This document shows positions 1-12,177 of a stretch of DNA of 64,000 bases, one piece after another. The stretch lies in NCBI GenBank assembly GCA_029844215.1, contig CM056725.1, forward strand, positions 33,758,485 through 33,822,484, read 5' to 3'. A program made the position numbers and the translations under genes. Position 1 is the first letter of the stretch; every line of letters begins with the position of its first letter. The stretch comes from Przewalskia tangutica (Eukaryota; Streptophyta; Magnoliopsida; Solanales; Solanaceae). The notes beneath the pieces were generated by a model. The model had not been told where the DNA came from and searched no databases. It was given only the letters and a program-made list of their open reading frames with translations.

Positions 1-70
1 TGGCTTAATCTCGCCCTACACTTGCCTTGCACTTGGCATGATCTTCGCCATCGTTGGCCTTGGCTCAGGC

Positions 71-78
71 TATAAATA
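71..78 (+). promoter_or_regulatory. TATA box of type A LTR
   Basis: TATAAATA in the same context as 12855-12862 and 18493-18500, just upstream of the CT-rich leader. It is the likely Pol II core promoter of the LTR. Confidence 0.55.
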
Positions 79-1830
79 CCCCCAGCGATTTAACTTATTC
101 ATCCACTCCTCACTTTGTCTAAGCCTTGAAAACTCTCCTCCCCTCGAGTGTTCTCGCCCCAAGCCTTCCCCTCCCCTTTGAGTGGCCTCAGGCCGAGAGC
201 CTCCTCCCCTCGGGAAGCAGCAATGGGTACCCCCCTAGCCTAGTTGTTTTCAGATAATACCCCCTCAGGGTATAGAAATACTCTCCTAGTATTGTTATAA
301 TGCCCAAAATACCTTAGCCTTTACCTAGTAGTATTTCAAAAGTTACCTCTATACGTAGAGCCCGTAAATACTACCTTTTGTCCTTTTAGTCTCAAACCGA
401 AACCCTAAGGAAATCTTCATACTTGGTCAAGATTTGAGCAGGTTGGTTAGAACTTCTGGTTGTTTCGAGTGGTCGAGCGCACGGAGCGAGCTAAACCTTG
501 CTCGTGATCGACATTATAACTTGATAATTTTGGGCTTGTCGAGGTAAATATTCTTGTCCCCTTATCAGAATCGAGTTTACATGTTGTAGATTATATAGTT
601 GAAGTATACTATATATAGAATCAACATATACCATGCAATGTCTTTGACTTAAGCCCAATTTAAAGAAGAGAATCAATCAGAATTACATAGATCAGACATG
701 CGAGACTTCAGGTAGCATTACCGTAGTAGAATTGTACACGCCCGCTAGACGTAACCCCCGGTTGGCTTCGTAGCCTACTGATAGAGAGAGATTTACGCTG
801 CATGTGTGGGGAGGTCGCTAATTTTCAGAAAGATGGAAACTTGTGTTTAAGATTTAATAGACGCTGTGGCCTTATAGGTGGAAGATTACGAGTAGCGATT
901 CTACTCAAGAGTGGAAAAGGCTAGCCTGGTTACGATCGCGAGCGCTTGCTTTGTCGATAATCGTCGCGAGGTATGCGAACCTCTTCCTATCTTTTCTAGC
1001 ATGATTGTCAGGAACTATGTAGTACCAGAGACGCATACGTGCTAAGTGATTTGTTGGTTTAAAACATGTGTTATAATAGCTTTACGGGAAGTTAGTTATA
1101 ACGACCTTACGTAGTGAAAATGGTTTATCGATGTTAGAAGTTAAGAGACTTGATCTTATAAGATAAGAGACTTAACTTATTTGTTAACGTGACGTTGCGT
1201 GAAACCTCATTCGCGAGTAATGAGTACTTGGTTTTAAAGCGGATAATGTTTTACCGATTTCGAAATCGTAACGTATCGGCGCACCACCGCAGCTAATAAA
1301 GGAAAATGTATCAATAATGATGCGTTGTATTAAAACCAAGAGAAACCTCCATCCGCATGAAGCTAAGACGAGACAAAATGATATTACATTTTCTAGATCA
1401 TGGTCATGTAATAAGATCGTTATAAACAAGAATAAACTACTCACATATATGACATTTGTTACTCAATTGTTTTAAAAGAGATTAAGACTACGAGTTATGA
1501 AACCTTTCTAAAATAAGTGACTCGAAAGCATTTGAAATTAGGCAAATTTGAACGCTTGGAAAATAATGTTGTTACTTGATTTTACAAAAGGAAGTGTCTT
1601 GTTTACTTAAAAAGATAGTCACGATTTTTATACTACGTATCATGCGCTTATGCGAAAGTACTGAGTTGTGTGAAACTTGCCTATGCTGACGATAGCCTCA
1701 TTGCATGCGTTGTATTTCGCGGTTACCGCTCTCGACAGAGGCCATTGACCGTCGAGAACTTACTGACATGCCACAGCGACGGAGAAATTCCACGCACGCT
1801 CGCTGATCGTGTTACTTTGCTAATCGCCGA

Positions 1831-2070
1831 CATACCGACACGACGCGTAGCGCACGCATGCTTCCATGTTGATATCGCTTATTGTTTCCCTCGGCATACC
1901 GACACGACGCGTAGCGCACGCGCATGTTTCCATTTGGAATGCCGTCTTATGGTTCCTCGACATACCGACACGACGCGTAGCGCACGCATGCTTCCATTTT
2001 GATTGCCTGCGGGTTCCTTTTCGACATACCGACATCGATGCGTAGCGCACGCATGCTTCCATTTGAATTG
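1831..2070 (+). repeat. Minisatellite, about 65-bp unit x 4, in type A LTR
   Basis: Four units begin with CATACCGACA at 1831, 1895, 1961 and 2025, giving periods of 64-66. Each carries a run rich in CG and GCGC followed by a GCATGCTTCCAT-like segment. The array ends just before the conserved 3' block of the LTR. ORFs on both strands here are translations of the repeat and are not credible proteins. Confidence 0.85.
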
Positions 2071-2686
2071 TTAATACGCCTTCGCATCGTAGACTTGGCG
2101 CCGTGTACTTCGTGTTATCATATCATAGATCGCCAGAATGGCGGGAAGGCATTCCACGCATGAATGACGCTGGCGCGAGACCGACTTGATATAACCGATA
2201 TACGCAGTATCGTAGTTTGGTTATCATTCATGTCTCCCGCTTATATAGATCGCTATGATTTCATTTACGATTTTACGCTTCACATACTGTACTGCCAGAT
2301 CGACTCCTTCGGCCGCGCTCATGCCGCAGTGAGGTACATCGGCCGTGGATCCTCGCCTGTGATCTCGCCAACAGACAAGCTCCGCTTCTCCGAGGCTTAT
2401 CTTTTGCATGTGTTCTCGAGTCAGAGGTTCTGTACATTCGTGGTACGGCGGCCCCGCCCCGCCATAGTTGTTGTAAATCTTAGAGGTCCAGAGTAATCGC
2501 TGTAAGGTGGTTTGTAAAAAGGATAATCGTCGGTTTTATGATATATACCAAGGCAACCGCTGGGTTGGCCTGCTTATTTATTATGTCTCTCATTTCATGT
2601 GTAAAGTTTTTATTTCACGTTTTCTCTCGATGTTGTATCACTAGGGTGCCCGGTAGGCACTACCACGCCCCGATTCGGTCGTGATA

Positions 2687-3065
2687 CTCATGCCGCAGTT
2701 TAGGTAGGCGCCAGGATCGACAGGTAGGACCGCCGTAGTTTTTGGATAGCTCCTCTGCTCGTGAGTTTATCATTTTGGTATAGTTCCTTCCAAGCATGTG
2801 CTTTTGTACGCATGGTTACTACGGGCCTTGTCCCGCCATATTTCGCTTAACTCTGAGGTCCGTATTCATACGCTGGATCGACTTATGTACGCGGTAAAGG
2901 TCTTTTGTTTACGATATTATACGGCAGCCTTGTCGGCTTTGCCTTGCACGCACGCTGGTTTTAAAAAAGAAAAAAGAGGTGTTATTTGATTTTCGCAGCT
3001 TTACTTAGTCATATGTAGGCGGTGCCTGTAGTGGCACCAACCACGCCCGAGGTTCGGGCGTGATA
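2687..3065 (+). mobile_element. 3' end of type B LTR (5' LTR of B element 1)
   Basis: Sequence from CTCATGCCGCAG onward matches the last 380 bases of the B LTRs ending at 8498 and 10286. It ends GGCGTGATA (CA decayed to TA) and is followed by a PBS. It is the visible part of the 5' LTR of B element 1, separated from its 5' portion by the A LTR at 1-2686. Confidence 0.75.
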
Positions 3066-3068
3066 GAG

Positions 3069-3081
3069 TGGTATCGTGAGC
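3069..3081 (+). other. Primer-binding site, probably initiator Met tRNA
   Basis: TGGTATCGTGAGC lies 3 bases after the 5' LTR end. Its first seven bases match the common plant initiator-Met PBS (TGGTATCAGAGC). The same 13 bases follow the LTR ends at 10286 and 15830. Confidence 0.65.
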
Positions 3082-3261
3082 GCCACCCGTAACGTTTACG
3101 CACCGTGTCTAGCAGTAGTTCGACATCGGTGTTGCGCGCCACACCCATAAATGTGAGGCTACAGTGACATTTAGAGTTGGTTTCATTCTTCTCACTCTAA
3201 GATCGTACATGAGCCGTGTTAGTAAGATAATTCCTCTCTCGACGTGATTTTGTGTTACAGC

Positions 3262-3970
3262 TTATGCCTCCATGAGGGCAACAACCGCCACAGTGGCAAA
3301 CGAGTAGCAGAGCTACTAGTCGACTCAGAGTTGATAGGATTATGCCTGTGGTATACCTGATGTTGTTCCACGGCATGAAGTTCTTCTCACACAGTTTGAG
3401 GCCCCAACACCGCCTCCAGCTTCGCCAGAGAAGACTATAGGTCAGCGAGGAGGCGCTATGTTATTGACCAAGATACGGCACAGCTTTCATCACAGGAGGT
3501 TATTTGGCCAATACGCATGTGTACAGAGGTAGAGGGCCAACGCGAGATCAAATGAAGAGGCTAGACAGTGCTGGTTATCCTGAGTTTTTGGACAAGCAAT
3601 TTCAAGAATGAGTGAGATATTCGTCCCACTACCCAAGACATACCCCGCAGCTCATGTGGGATATCGACCCCACAAGGTATTTAGGAGCCGGTCCAAGCTC
3701 CAGAGTCGAGGTTCTCGTGAGCAGAGGACTTTCTGGCCGAGGCCACCTATTCCTCGTTGTATCGATGCGGTAAGCGCTATTCGGGAAATGCCGCATGGGC
3801 ACGTGTGTTTGTTTTGTTGTGGCCGCCCGAGCCATATTCGAGGGTATGTCCTTTAGAAAGAGCACCGCTGGAGGTGGCTCACCTACGAGGCCGATGGTTG
3901 ATTCCCTTCCTCCACAATCGCGCCCCCAGTATGTGGTGTTCGGACGTCACCATCCGTGGTAGAGGTTAGG
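3262..3970 (+). pseudogene. Degenerate gag, B element 1
   Basis: A gag-like start (ATGCCTCCATGAGGGC) lies near 3266; its counterpart is at about 10488 in B element 2. Downstream, about 3608-3856 holds a Pro/Arg/Ser-rich stretch and a decayed CCHC zinc knuckle near 3806-3855. There Cys-x2-Cys, a CGRPSH-like centre and a final Cys can be read only with a frameshift. The family role is nucleocapsid RNA binding and particle assembly. Several frameshifts and stops make it non-coding now. The assignment rests on position after the PBS and on the knuckle. Confidence 0.55.
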
Positions 3971-6944
3971 TGGAGTTTATAGTTCCGCGGTCCTTCAACC
4001 GCATAGATGACGTGACTATCAAGGCAGATCGTGAGGCAACATCTCACGGGTTACATGTATATTTTGATTCTTTTCAATCATACGCATCGATAGATTCAGA
4101 TTTCGCCTCAGCATATATGTTTTCCCTTCATTGCTAGCGCTTGTAAAGTGATAGTACCCTAGAGGGTGGATACCTTGATTAGTAAAATGAGAAGTTGCGT
4201 GACGTACGGGTCGGGTCAGGACTCATTTTGGGTCACCCAGAGTACGGAAACGGGTGACGCTACCGGCAGGGTCCCGCCATGCGATAGTGGTCACGGCGAT
4301 GCCAGCCCAAGTCGAAGTTAATCGCTGTACGAAGTTCGTGGATGCGCTCCACCGAACTAGGTCGTATGACGCAGAAGAGCCTTAACGGAATGTAAGCAAC
4401 AATATGGCCAAGTTAACGTAAACAATATTCGAGATGTCAGACGCTTACTAAATAAGTTTAAGTACGAAAGAAAGACAAGTAAGAAATAAAGGAACCTCTA
4501 TGATCCCGTGATTTTGTAAGGTCAGAACCTTCGAGTTTTGTGAGAAGCGGGTCGCGACTAAGGTCCATCGATATGTTTACGATGTTACGTGGTCGCCATG
4601 TGTGACATCGCTGGTCTTGTGCGCTTTGATCGAGACATAATATGTAGTTTACGCCGAGTTTGTATAGCTTGAAAATCGACTAAGAACATTCAGACTAATG
4701 TTTCTAGGGAAGAATGTTACACCCCGTAAGTCCGTGATACATGTGTAAGAAAGTGTATGTAAGGAATCAAGACTTGGAAATTGGTACAAAGTAAGAATTG
4801 TTTTTCCGACTAAAATCTTCCTGACGCCTGAAAGGAAAATTGTCCGCTGTTGAGAATTAGATTCTCAAAGTGCATTATTTGAAGAATATGGAACTTATTA
4901 ACATTATGGAAATTTATTTTACGATTTGGTCACGCTGGGCCCACCCGGGAATTTTACATTTTATGGCCCACGCAGGTTACTAATTTTATGGACGAACGAG
5001 AGGCTTACACGCGGCACCCCACATACGGTCTTGGACGAAATTTAGTAAGGGTAGAATGGTCATTTACCATGGTGGAAGATAAGTCCCGCTAAGCTTGATA
5101 TCCGACCAAGTCAACTTGCCACTTGTGCTTAATCCATGCGATCTTCATCTTAGCCACACAATCGTGATAATCTAAGCCATCCAACGGTTATATAAGCTTA
5201 CTACTAGTGCAAGACTAGTTTTCAACACTTAGAAAAATCACACATTCTTGTTCTCGCTAGACCTCTCTGCCTGACATCTCACACACTAGAAAAATTTGTA
5301 GTTTTGATCCTTTGTTCACAAGACTTCAACCCAATGTCCCTAAGTGGTATTGTAAGAATATCACAATAGAAAGATTTCGAAAAATGCGTTGTATTAGTCG
5401 CAAGGCGGAAACTTAAGGAGTTCTTCAACTTTGAAGTCGAACTTGAAGACGGGTTCTTCATAGGCCTCAAGGAGTGCTTCGAGCGGATTGGAACTCGAGG
5501 AAAGGATCTAAGAATTGCTAAGGCGCGACTTTGAATCTTGGAAACTTTAAGGGCTTATAAAGGTATAAATTTTGTCGCTTTAATAGTTAAGACTTACTTA
5601 TCATTGTCAGAGCTATGGATATTAGCAAGTACGAGTTATATAGTATGAAGTTTGATAAGTATATCGCTATCGAACCCTAATCCAAAACTAGCATGTTAGC
5701 CTTAAGATTACAATTCAAGTCGATTATTAGTTTAAGTCGCCGATGTTGTATAAAGAAGGAAATTGTAGTTGTTTATGACTATATAACATGTTAGGCCTTA
5801 GAAATTGGAATTTGAAAAGGATTGGAAAAGACTTTGAATTGTTGGTTATTGTCGTCGAGAATGGCTAGCTGGTTTTAAACTACTGTAGGAATCATGCATG
5901 AATTTTACACGCATTGTAGCGCGGTCATCCCCTTTGTTCGTTGTTGCTCGAGCCTTAAACGTGGCGTGTTGGTTATTGTATTCGCCTTGAAAAAGGTGGC
6001 AAAGTGAGTAGAAACAAAGGAAGTGTCGCCCGATTTTCCGTAGAATTGAGACCGATACTTAGTATTATTCTACGTTAAAGACTAGAAGTCGATAGTCTTG
6101 TGACCATTATAGGTTGACACTTCTACGTATGGGCGATTCGCTTAGCTTCAGGATTTAGCCAAAAGGTATGTGAACTATCTCCTCTTCTAGATGATTCCTT
6201 AAGATAAAAAGTATGTCCTACTCCTTAAACGATCCATTCCTCGTTGTATTTCGATTGCCTAAAGTAGACATTGTTCTATGTACTTCCTTGATTGTACTTT
6301 GATGTTTAACTTATAAGTTGTATAATCCATTGCCTTAGTGAAGTTTGGATTCTTAAAAGTGAAAGTATTTTTACTTAAAGTACATGGAGTCTTGAAAAGG
6401 AAGTGGTTTCTAAACCTTTGGCTAGGCCTTAGTTCCAAAACCTAAAGGTCATTATAATGAATTTGTGAGTCAAATGAGTGATTTACTTAATTGTTTTAAA
6501 AGAGGAGAAATGACATGATTTAAGAGAAGTAACTTGTTTTAAAGTGTGAGTTACTGTGAGGTTTAAAAGTAGAAGAAACTTGTTTTCTATATATTAAGAG
6601 ACTCAAGTATTTTTGAAAGTTAAGAAACTTGATTTGAGAGTTTGTGATACTTGGTTTTAAGTATAAGTCTCGTTATAAAAAGAATGAAATTGTATAAAAC
6701 GATAAAGGTTATAACGCTTTATGGGAAGTTGGTTATAACGACTTTATGAAAGGTTTAGAAAGTTGTCAAATTTGATTAACGGGCATAAGTTACCTAGATT
6801 GTGAAAAATTGAAGTTACTTGGTTTCAAGCTTTGAGACGAGTTCCTAAAAGTGTAGTAACTTACTTTGAAAAATACACACCTCGATACTACGTGTTAGTA
6901 TCTCGGGTTTTATATGTACGAGTCTTTGAAAAGAATGACGACGT

Positions 6945-7500
6945 AGTACTTTGGCTTGATTAATCGAGAATTAGTCTGTGTGCCTTGATAAGTACTTTGG
7001 CTTGATTAATCGAGAATTATTCTAAGTGCCTTGATAAGTACTTTGGCTTGATTAATCGAGAATTATTCTGTGCCTTGATAAGTACTTTGGCTTGATTAAT
7101 TGAGAATTATTCTAAGTGTGCCTTGATAAGTACTTTGGCTTGATTAAATGAGAATTATTCTAAGCGTGCCTTGATAAGTACTTTGGCTTGATTAATCGAG
7201 AATTATTCTAAGCGCGCCTTGATAAGTACTTTGGCTTGATTAATTGAGAATTATTCTAAGCGTGCCTTGATAAGTACTTTGGCTTGATTAATCGAGAATT
7301 ATTCTAAGCGCCTTGATAAGTACTTTGGCTTGATTAATCGAGAATTATTCTAAGTGCGCCTTGATAAGTACTTTGGCTTGATTAATTGAGAATTATTCTA
7401 AGTGCCTCGATAAGTACTTTGTCTCGATTAATCGGGAATTACTCCACGTGTTCCTCGATAAGTACTTTGGCTTGTTTAATCGAGAATTGCCTACGCAGGC
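6945..7500 (+). repeat. 46-48 bp minisatellite x 12 in type B LTR
   Basis: Units start AGTACTTTGGCTTGATTAA at 6945, 6991, 7037, 7081, 7129, 7177, 7225, 7273, 7319, 7367, 7413 and 7461. Each unit ends GAATTATTCTAAG..CCTTGATA. The same repeat has 4 copies at 8922-9108, about 15 at 51498-52215 and 5 at 63280-63520. It is therefore a fixed component of the LTR with variable copy number. Confidence 0.9.
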
Positions 7501-7584
7501 CGGTACTAGCTTGGCCAGTGCTGGTATATCATTCATTTCGGTCATTCCCGTTTGGCATTTGCATATTCCGTGGATTTGCTACCC

Positions 7585-7765
7585 ACGATGCGGCGAATAC
7601 CTCACGCGAGTCCGCGCGGCTTACGCGGTGAAATAGTCCTACGCGCGTCCAACCTATGCGAGGAATACCTCACGCGAGTCCGTAGCGGCTTACGCGGGTG
7701 AAATAGTCCCACGCGAAATACCTCACGCGTCCACGCGACCTACGCGTGAAATAGTCCCGTGAGTA
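7585..7765 (+). repeat. CG-rich tandem repeat, about 70 bp x 2-3
   Basis: Alternating GAATACCTCACGCGAGTCC and GGTGAAATAGTCC segments repeat two to three times with small indels. A four-copy version is at 52331-52570 in the B solo LTR. Confidence 0.7.
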
Positions 7766-8921
7766 GATTGCTTAATGATATCAGCGCGCGGTCCCGCTGA
7801 TCGTGAGCTTCCTAGTTTATATTGTAAGTATACTACTATTTACTCTCATGATCGCAAGGTTCAAAGGCTTACCGATGTTGTATTATATCATGGATCGCCG
7901 ATGGCGGCGATTCCACTCGCATGATTGATATTACGGGCAGACCCACGGTTATATTTGAAAGGACTTCGGCGCACGCGCCCCCGACTTGATATGACCGCTA
8001 TGTATCGGGTAATCGTAGGTCGCTATCATACATGTCTCCTGCTTTGTTAGATCGTTATGATTTCATTACGATTTTACTCGCTTTCACATACTTGGTACAT
8101 TCTTCGCATCGACTCTCCTTCGGCCGCTCACGCCGCAGTTTAGGTACGCAGCTTGGTGATCGGCAGTGTGGACCGCCGTAGTTTTTGGATAGCTCCTCTG
8201 CTCGTGAGTTTATCATTTTGGTATAGTTCCTTCAAGATGTGCTTTGTACAGCATGGTACGGCGGCCCGTCCCGCCATATTTCGCTTTAACTCTGCGTCCA
8301 GATTCATACGCGATTGACTCATGTACGGTGTAAGGTCTTTGTTTATGATATTATACGGCAAATTTCGCTTTGCTTTGGCTCGCACGCACGCTGGTTTTAA
8401 AAAAGAAAAAACGAGGTGTTATTTGATTTTTGTAGTTTACTTAGTTGTTATGTATGGTGCCTGTGTAGGCACCACCACGCCCGTGGTTCGGCGTGACATT
8501 TTGGCTGCCTTAGTTCCAAAACCTATGGTCGTTATAATGACTTTGTGAGTCAAAGGAGTGATTTACTTACTGAGGTTTAAAGGCAGAGGAAACTTGATTT
8601 GTAAGATGTGATACTTGGTTTTAAAAGTATATGTCTCTCGTTATAAAAGGAATGAATATGTCTAAAACCATACAAAGGGTTATAACGCTTTACGGGAAGT
8701 TGGTTATAACGGCTTTATGGAAGGTTAAGAAAGTTGTCTATATTGATTAACGGGCATAAGTTGCCTAGATTGTAAAATTTGAAGTTACTTGATTTCAAGC
8801 TTTGAAATGAATTTTCTAAAAGTGTAGTAACTTACTTTGAAAAATAGACACACCTCGATACTACTGTGTTAATATCTGGGTTTTACATAGAAAAGAGTAT
8901 TTTGAAAAGAATGCACGACGT

Positions 8922-9108
8922 AGTACTTGGCTTGTTTAATTGAGAATTATTCTACGTGTGCCTTGATAAGTACTTTGGCTTGTTTAATTGAGAATTATTC
9001 TACGCAGCCTTGATAAGTACTTTGGCTTGTTTAATCGAGAATTATTCTACGCAGGCCTTGATAAGTACTTTGGCTTGTTTAATCGGCGAGTATTCTATGT
9101 TGCCTCGA
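8922..9108 (+). repeat. 47-bp minisatellite x 4 (B LTR array)
   Basis: Units start at 8922, 8969, 9016 and 9064. They are the same unit family as 6945-7500, but the array is much shorter. Confidence 0.85.
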
Positions 9109-9256
9109 GTTTATAAAACGAAAGTCTAAAGATTTTACGAACTTGCCTACGGTGCCGGGTGATAGCCTTCGAGTGCAAGTATTATATTGTACCGCCGCGA
9201 CTTACCGAGGGCCACCGCCTTGTTGTAAGTTTACTCGACGCATCGACGGTGACGCT

Positions 9257-9660
9257 GATTCCGGCACGCGACCACGAGGATACCCTTGACATGCTTATAC
9301 GATGTGGGATTCCGGCACGTGACTGAGGCGTTAGATTCCCGAATTTGTTTGTATTAAACCACGGTCACGCTTTATACGACGTGGATTCCGGCACGCGACC
9401 ACGGCGGATACTCGACACGCTTATACGACGGGATTCCGGCACGTGACCGTGAGGCGTGTTAGATTCTGATTTGTTTGTATTACCCCATGGTCATGCTTAT
9501 AAGATACGGATTCCGGCACGCGATCACGAGGGATACTCTCGACATGCTTATACGATGGGATTCCGGCACGTGACCGTGAGGCGTTAGATTCTGATTTATT
9601 TGTATTACCCTACGGTCATGCTTATACGATGGGATTCCGGCACGCGACCACGAGGATATT
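9257..9660 (+). repeat. 125-bp dimeric tandem repeat x 3
   Basis: The GATTCCGGCACG core recurs at 9257, 9308, 9383, 9432, 9508, 9559 and 9633. Spacing alternates between about 50 and 75 bases, so the unit is a dimer of about 125 bp. Cores alternate between GCACGCGACCACGAGG and GCACGTGACCGTGAGG types. Confidence 0.8.
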
Positions 9661-10487
9661 GTTATATCATGGATCACGGCGGTGAGAAAGTATTCCACGC
9701 ATGGTTGATATTACGGGCGCGAGACCCATAGTTATATTTGAGTAGTGACTTTGAGGGCACGCGCCCCCGACTTGATATGATCGCTATGTATCAGGTAATC
9801 GTAGGTCGATTATCATACATGTCTCCTGCTTTGTTTAGACGGTTATGATTTCATTACGCATTTCATCGCTTCACATACTTGGTACATTCTTCAGATCGAC
9901 CTCCTTCGGGGCCGCTCACGCCGCAGTTTAGGTACGCAGCTTGGTGATCGGCAGTGGTGGACCGCCGTAGTTTTTGGATAGCTCCTCTGCTCGTGAGTTT
10001 ATCTTTTGGTATAGTTCCTTCCAAGCATACGATTTTGTACTTACATGGGTACGGCGGGCCTTGTCCCGCCATATTTCAAGAAACTCTGAGGTCCGTATTC
10101 ATACGCTGGATCGACTCATGTACATCAGAAGTGTCTTTGATTATGTATATTATACGGCAAACTTGTCGCTTTGCCTTGCACGCACGCTGGTTAAAAAAGA
10201 GGTGTTATTTAATTTTCGCAGCTACTTAGTTGTTATGCAGGCGGTGCCTCAGTAGGGCACCGCCATGGCCCGGTTCGGGCGTGACAGAGTGGTATCGTGA
10301 GCAATACCCTCGAAATGTCTACAAACCGTGTTCAGAGTCTCGATTATCGGCAGGTTGCGCGCCACACCCATAAACACGAGGCTACAGGACATTTAGGAGT
10401 TGGTTTCTATTCTTCTCACTCTAAGATCGTACATGTAGCCGTGTTAGTAAGATAATTCCTCTCTCGACGTAATTTTGTGTTACGCTT

Positions 10488-11045
10488 ATGCCTCCGCGAG
10501 GGCAACACGCCTGTGGCGGCAAAGGAGTAGTAAGAGGAGCTACTAGTCGACACGAGAGTTGATAGGCTTATGCCTGTGGTATACCGGATGTTGTTCCGCA
10601 ATGGCGAGTTCTTCTCAAGGCTGTGTTTGAGGCCCCAGACCAGAGCCTCCGCTTCTCGCCAGAGAAGACTATAGGCCGCGAGGAAGCCGTTATGTTATCG
10701 ACCAAGATACGGTGCTACAGCTTCATCACAGGAGGTTATTCGCCAAGACCGACAGTGTACAGAGTAGAGGCCATCGCGAGATCTCAGAAGAGGGCTAGAC
10801 CGGTTGGTTATCCCGGTGAGTTTTTGGACGAGCAACCTCAGTAACGAGTGAGATATTCGTCCCAGCCTACCCAGTACATACCCCCGCAGCCCACAGGTGG
10901 AAGATTTGACCCCACAAGGTATTTAGGAGCTGGTCCGAGCTCCAGGGTTCGAAGTTCTCAGAGGAGCAGAGGATTTTCTCAGTCGAGTCCACCTATATGT
11001 CAGTTAGAAATGGTCCCATTATGTGACAGGGTCCCGGGGATGTAA
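10488..11045 (+). pseudogene. Degenerate gag, B element 2
   Basis: Starts near ATGCCTCCGCGAGGGC, encoding MPPRG, which suits the basic N-terminus of plant Ty3/gypsy gag. Continues in fragments: 10623-10844 (basic, ends PGEFLDEQPQ) and 10848-11045 (Gln/Pro/Ser-rich, YSSQPTQYIPPQPTGG). The latter resembles the low-complexity linker before a gag zinc knuckle. No complete knuckle is left. Frames are broken between the fragments. Confidence 0.5.
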
Positions 11046-11344
11046 GGCCCAAGTTTAGTTAATCATTGTACGAGTTCGTGGATGCGTTCCACCGGAACTA
11101 GGTCGTAAGGACCGAGAAGAGCCTTAACGGGAATGTAAGTAGCATAATGGCCAAGTTTGGATAGTAAATCCAAGGATTGGGGAGCAAGAAACAATATTGA
11201 GATTTTGTACGTATGTTATGTGGTGGCCATGTGTGGCATCGTTGGTCTTGTGGAATATTGATTGATAGGCTTGGTAAAGAGATTATGCCGGAGTTTGTAT
11301 AGATTGAAAACCGACTAAGAACATTCGGGGACGAATGTTTCTAA

Positions 11345-11366
11345 GGGGGGGGGGGGGGGCGGAGAA
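11345..11366 (+). other. Polypurine tract with 15-G run
   Basis: A G15 run (11345-11359), then CGGAGAA, directly abuts the TG of the 3' LTR. Other copies have short tracts (AGGGAAGAA at 4706, CGGGGAGAA at 17814). Either the tract expanded or the assembly has a homopolymer error. Confidence 0.6.
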
Positions 11367-12177
11367 TGTTACACCCCGTAAGTCCAGGACATGTATAAGT
11401 GAAGGTATGTAAGGAATAAAGAATTGTAAATTAGTAAGAAAGGAAGAATTATTTTTCCGACGGAAAATCTTCCAACATCTGAAGGAAAATGTTCGTTGTT
11501 GAGAATTGGATTCTCAAAATGCATTATTTGAAGAGTATGAAACTTATTAACATTATGGAAATTTATTTTTACGGATTTGGTCATGTGGGGCCCACCCGAG
11601 GAATTTTACGTTTTGCGGGGCCCACGAGGTTTACGAAATTTTATGGACGAATGAGAGGGCGAAACGTGGCACCTCCACCACATGGTCTTGGTCGAAAATT
11701 TGCCAGGCTAAAATGATCATTGACCATCAAGAAAGATCAAGTCTTGCTAGCTTGAGATTGTTGACTTGTCAACATGTCCACTTGGCTTAACATTAATTGT
11801 CCTTCATCCTAACCCATAAGTGTTTTAATCTAAGCCATCCAATGTGTTATATAAGCATACTACTAGTGCAAGACAAGGTCTTCCAACACTTAGAATTATT
11901 TCACTCACTCTTGTTTTTCAAGGAGCTCACGGGTTGGTCCTATCTCCCACACAAAATTTTTGTAATTTTGATCCATTATTCACAAGACTTAAACCCAAGG
12001 TCCCTAAGGGTATTGTAAGGATATCTCAATAGAAAGATTTCGGAAAAACGGCGTTTTCACGTTAGTCGCAAGGCGGAAACTTAAGGAGTTCTTCAACTTT
12101 GAAGTTGGAACTTGAAGATGGGTTCTTCATAGGCTTCTAAAGAGTGCTTGGAGCGGATTGGAACCTAAGGAAAAGAG
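11367..12177 (+). mobile_element. 3' LTR of B element 2, first part
   Basis: Starts TGTTACACCCCGTAAGTCC after the PPT. Contains paired GGGCCCAC motifs near 11586-11630 and a TTATATAAG box near 11847. It is interrupted at 12177 by the type A element and resumes at 21487, where the reading matches uninterrupted B copies at about 50030 and 61790. Confidence 0.85.

Larger units (their letters stand above)
1..2686 (+). mobile_element. Type A LTR, 5' end beyond the window
   Basis: This matches the type A LTRs at 12178-15830 and 17823-21486 from just upstream of their TATA box to the 3' terminus. A TATAAATA box is at 71-78, followed by the C-rich leader shared with the other A copies. The conserved 75-base block lies at about 1332-1408 and the TTATAAC doublet near 1070-1113. 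The 3' end reads GGTCGTGATA at 2677-2686, with the usual CA decayed to TA. Type B LTR sequence resumes immediately at 2687, so this A LTR sits inside a B LTR. Whether it is a solo LTR or the 3' LTR of a complete element cannot be seen. Short ORFs within it look like chance ORFs. Confidence 0.8.
3066..4714 (+). mobile_element. Internal region of B element 1 (non-autonomous Ty3/gypsy)
   Basis: The 1.65-kb internal region lies between two B LTRs. It has a PBS at its 5' edge, a decayed gag, then a segment near 4308-4370 matching the pre-RT EFVDVF-type leader seen in the other internal regions. A 3' untranslated segment ends in the purine tract AGGGAAGAA at 4706-4714. No RT, RNase H or integrase core motif was found. 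The element is therefore a deletion derivative that would need enzymes from elsewhere to transpose. Confidence 0.7.
4715..8498 (+). mobile_element. 3' LTR of B element 1 (3.8 kb)
   Basis: Starts TGTTACACCCCGTAAGTCC directly after a PPT and ends GGCGTGACA. U3 holds the GGGCCCAC motif near 4937, and a TTATATAAG TATA-like box lies near 5188, so most of the LTR is downstream R/U5-like sequence. It contains the 46-bp array (6945-7500) and a second CG-rich array (about 7585-7765). At 8499 the sequence jumps back to mid-LTR B sequence. This suggests the whole element inserted into, or recombined with, the 5' LTR of B element 2. Confidence 0.75.
8499..10286 (+). mobile_element. 5'-truncated type B LTR (5' LTR of B element 2)
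   Basis: Begins in mid-LTR (TTTTGGCTGCCTTAGTTCC, equivalent to about 22425 in another copy) and runs to the terminus GGCGTGACA at 10281-10286. It contains a 4-copy version of the 47-bp array (8922-9108) and a 125-bp dimeric array (9257-9660). A PBS follows. The missing 5' half should lie left of B element 1, outside or disrupted within this window. Confidence 0.7.
10287..11366 (+). mobile_element. Internal region of B element 2 (1.1 kb)
   Basis: PBS at 10290-10302 (TGGTATCGTGAGC). It is followed by decayed gag from about 10488, a pre-RT EFVDVF-like leader near 11048-11110, and the 3' segment ending in an expanded purine tract. It is even shorter than B element 1 and lacks protease, RT, RNase H and integrase motifs. 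Confidence 0.7.
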
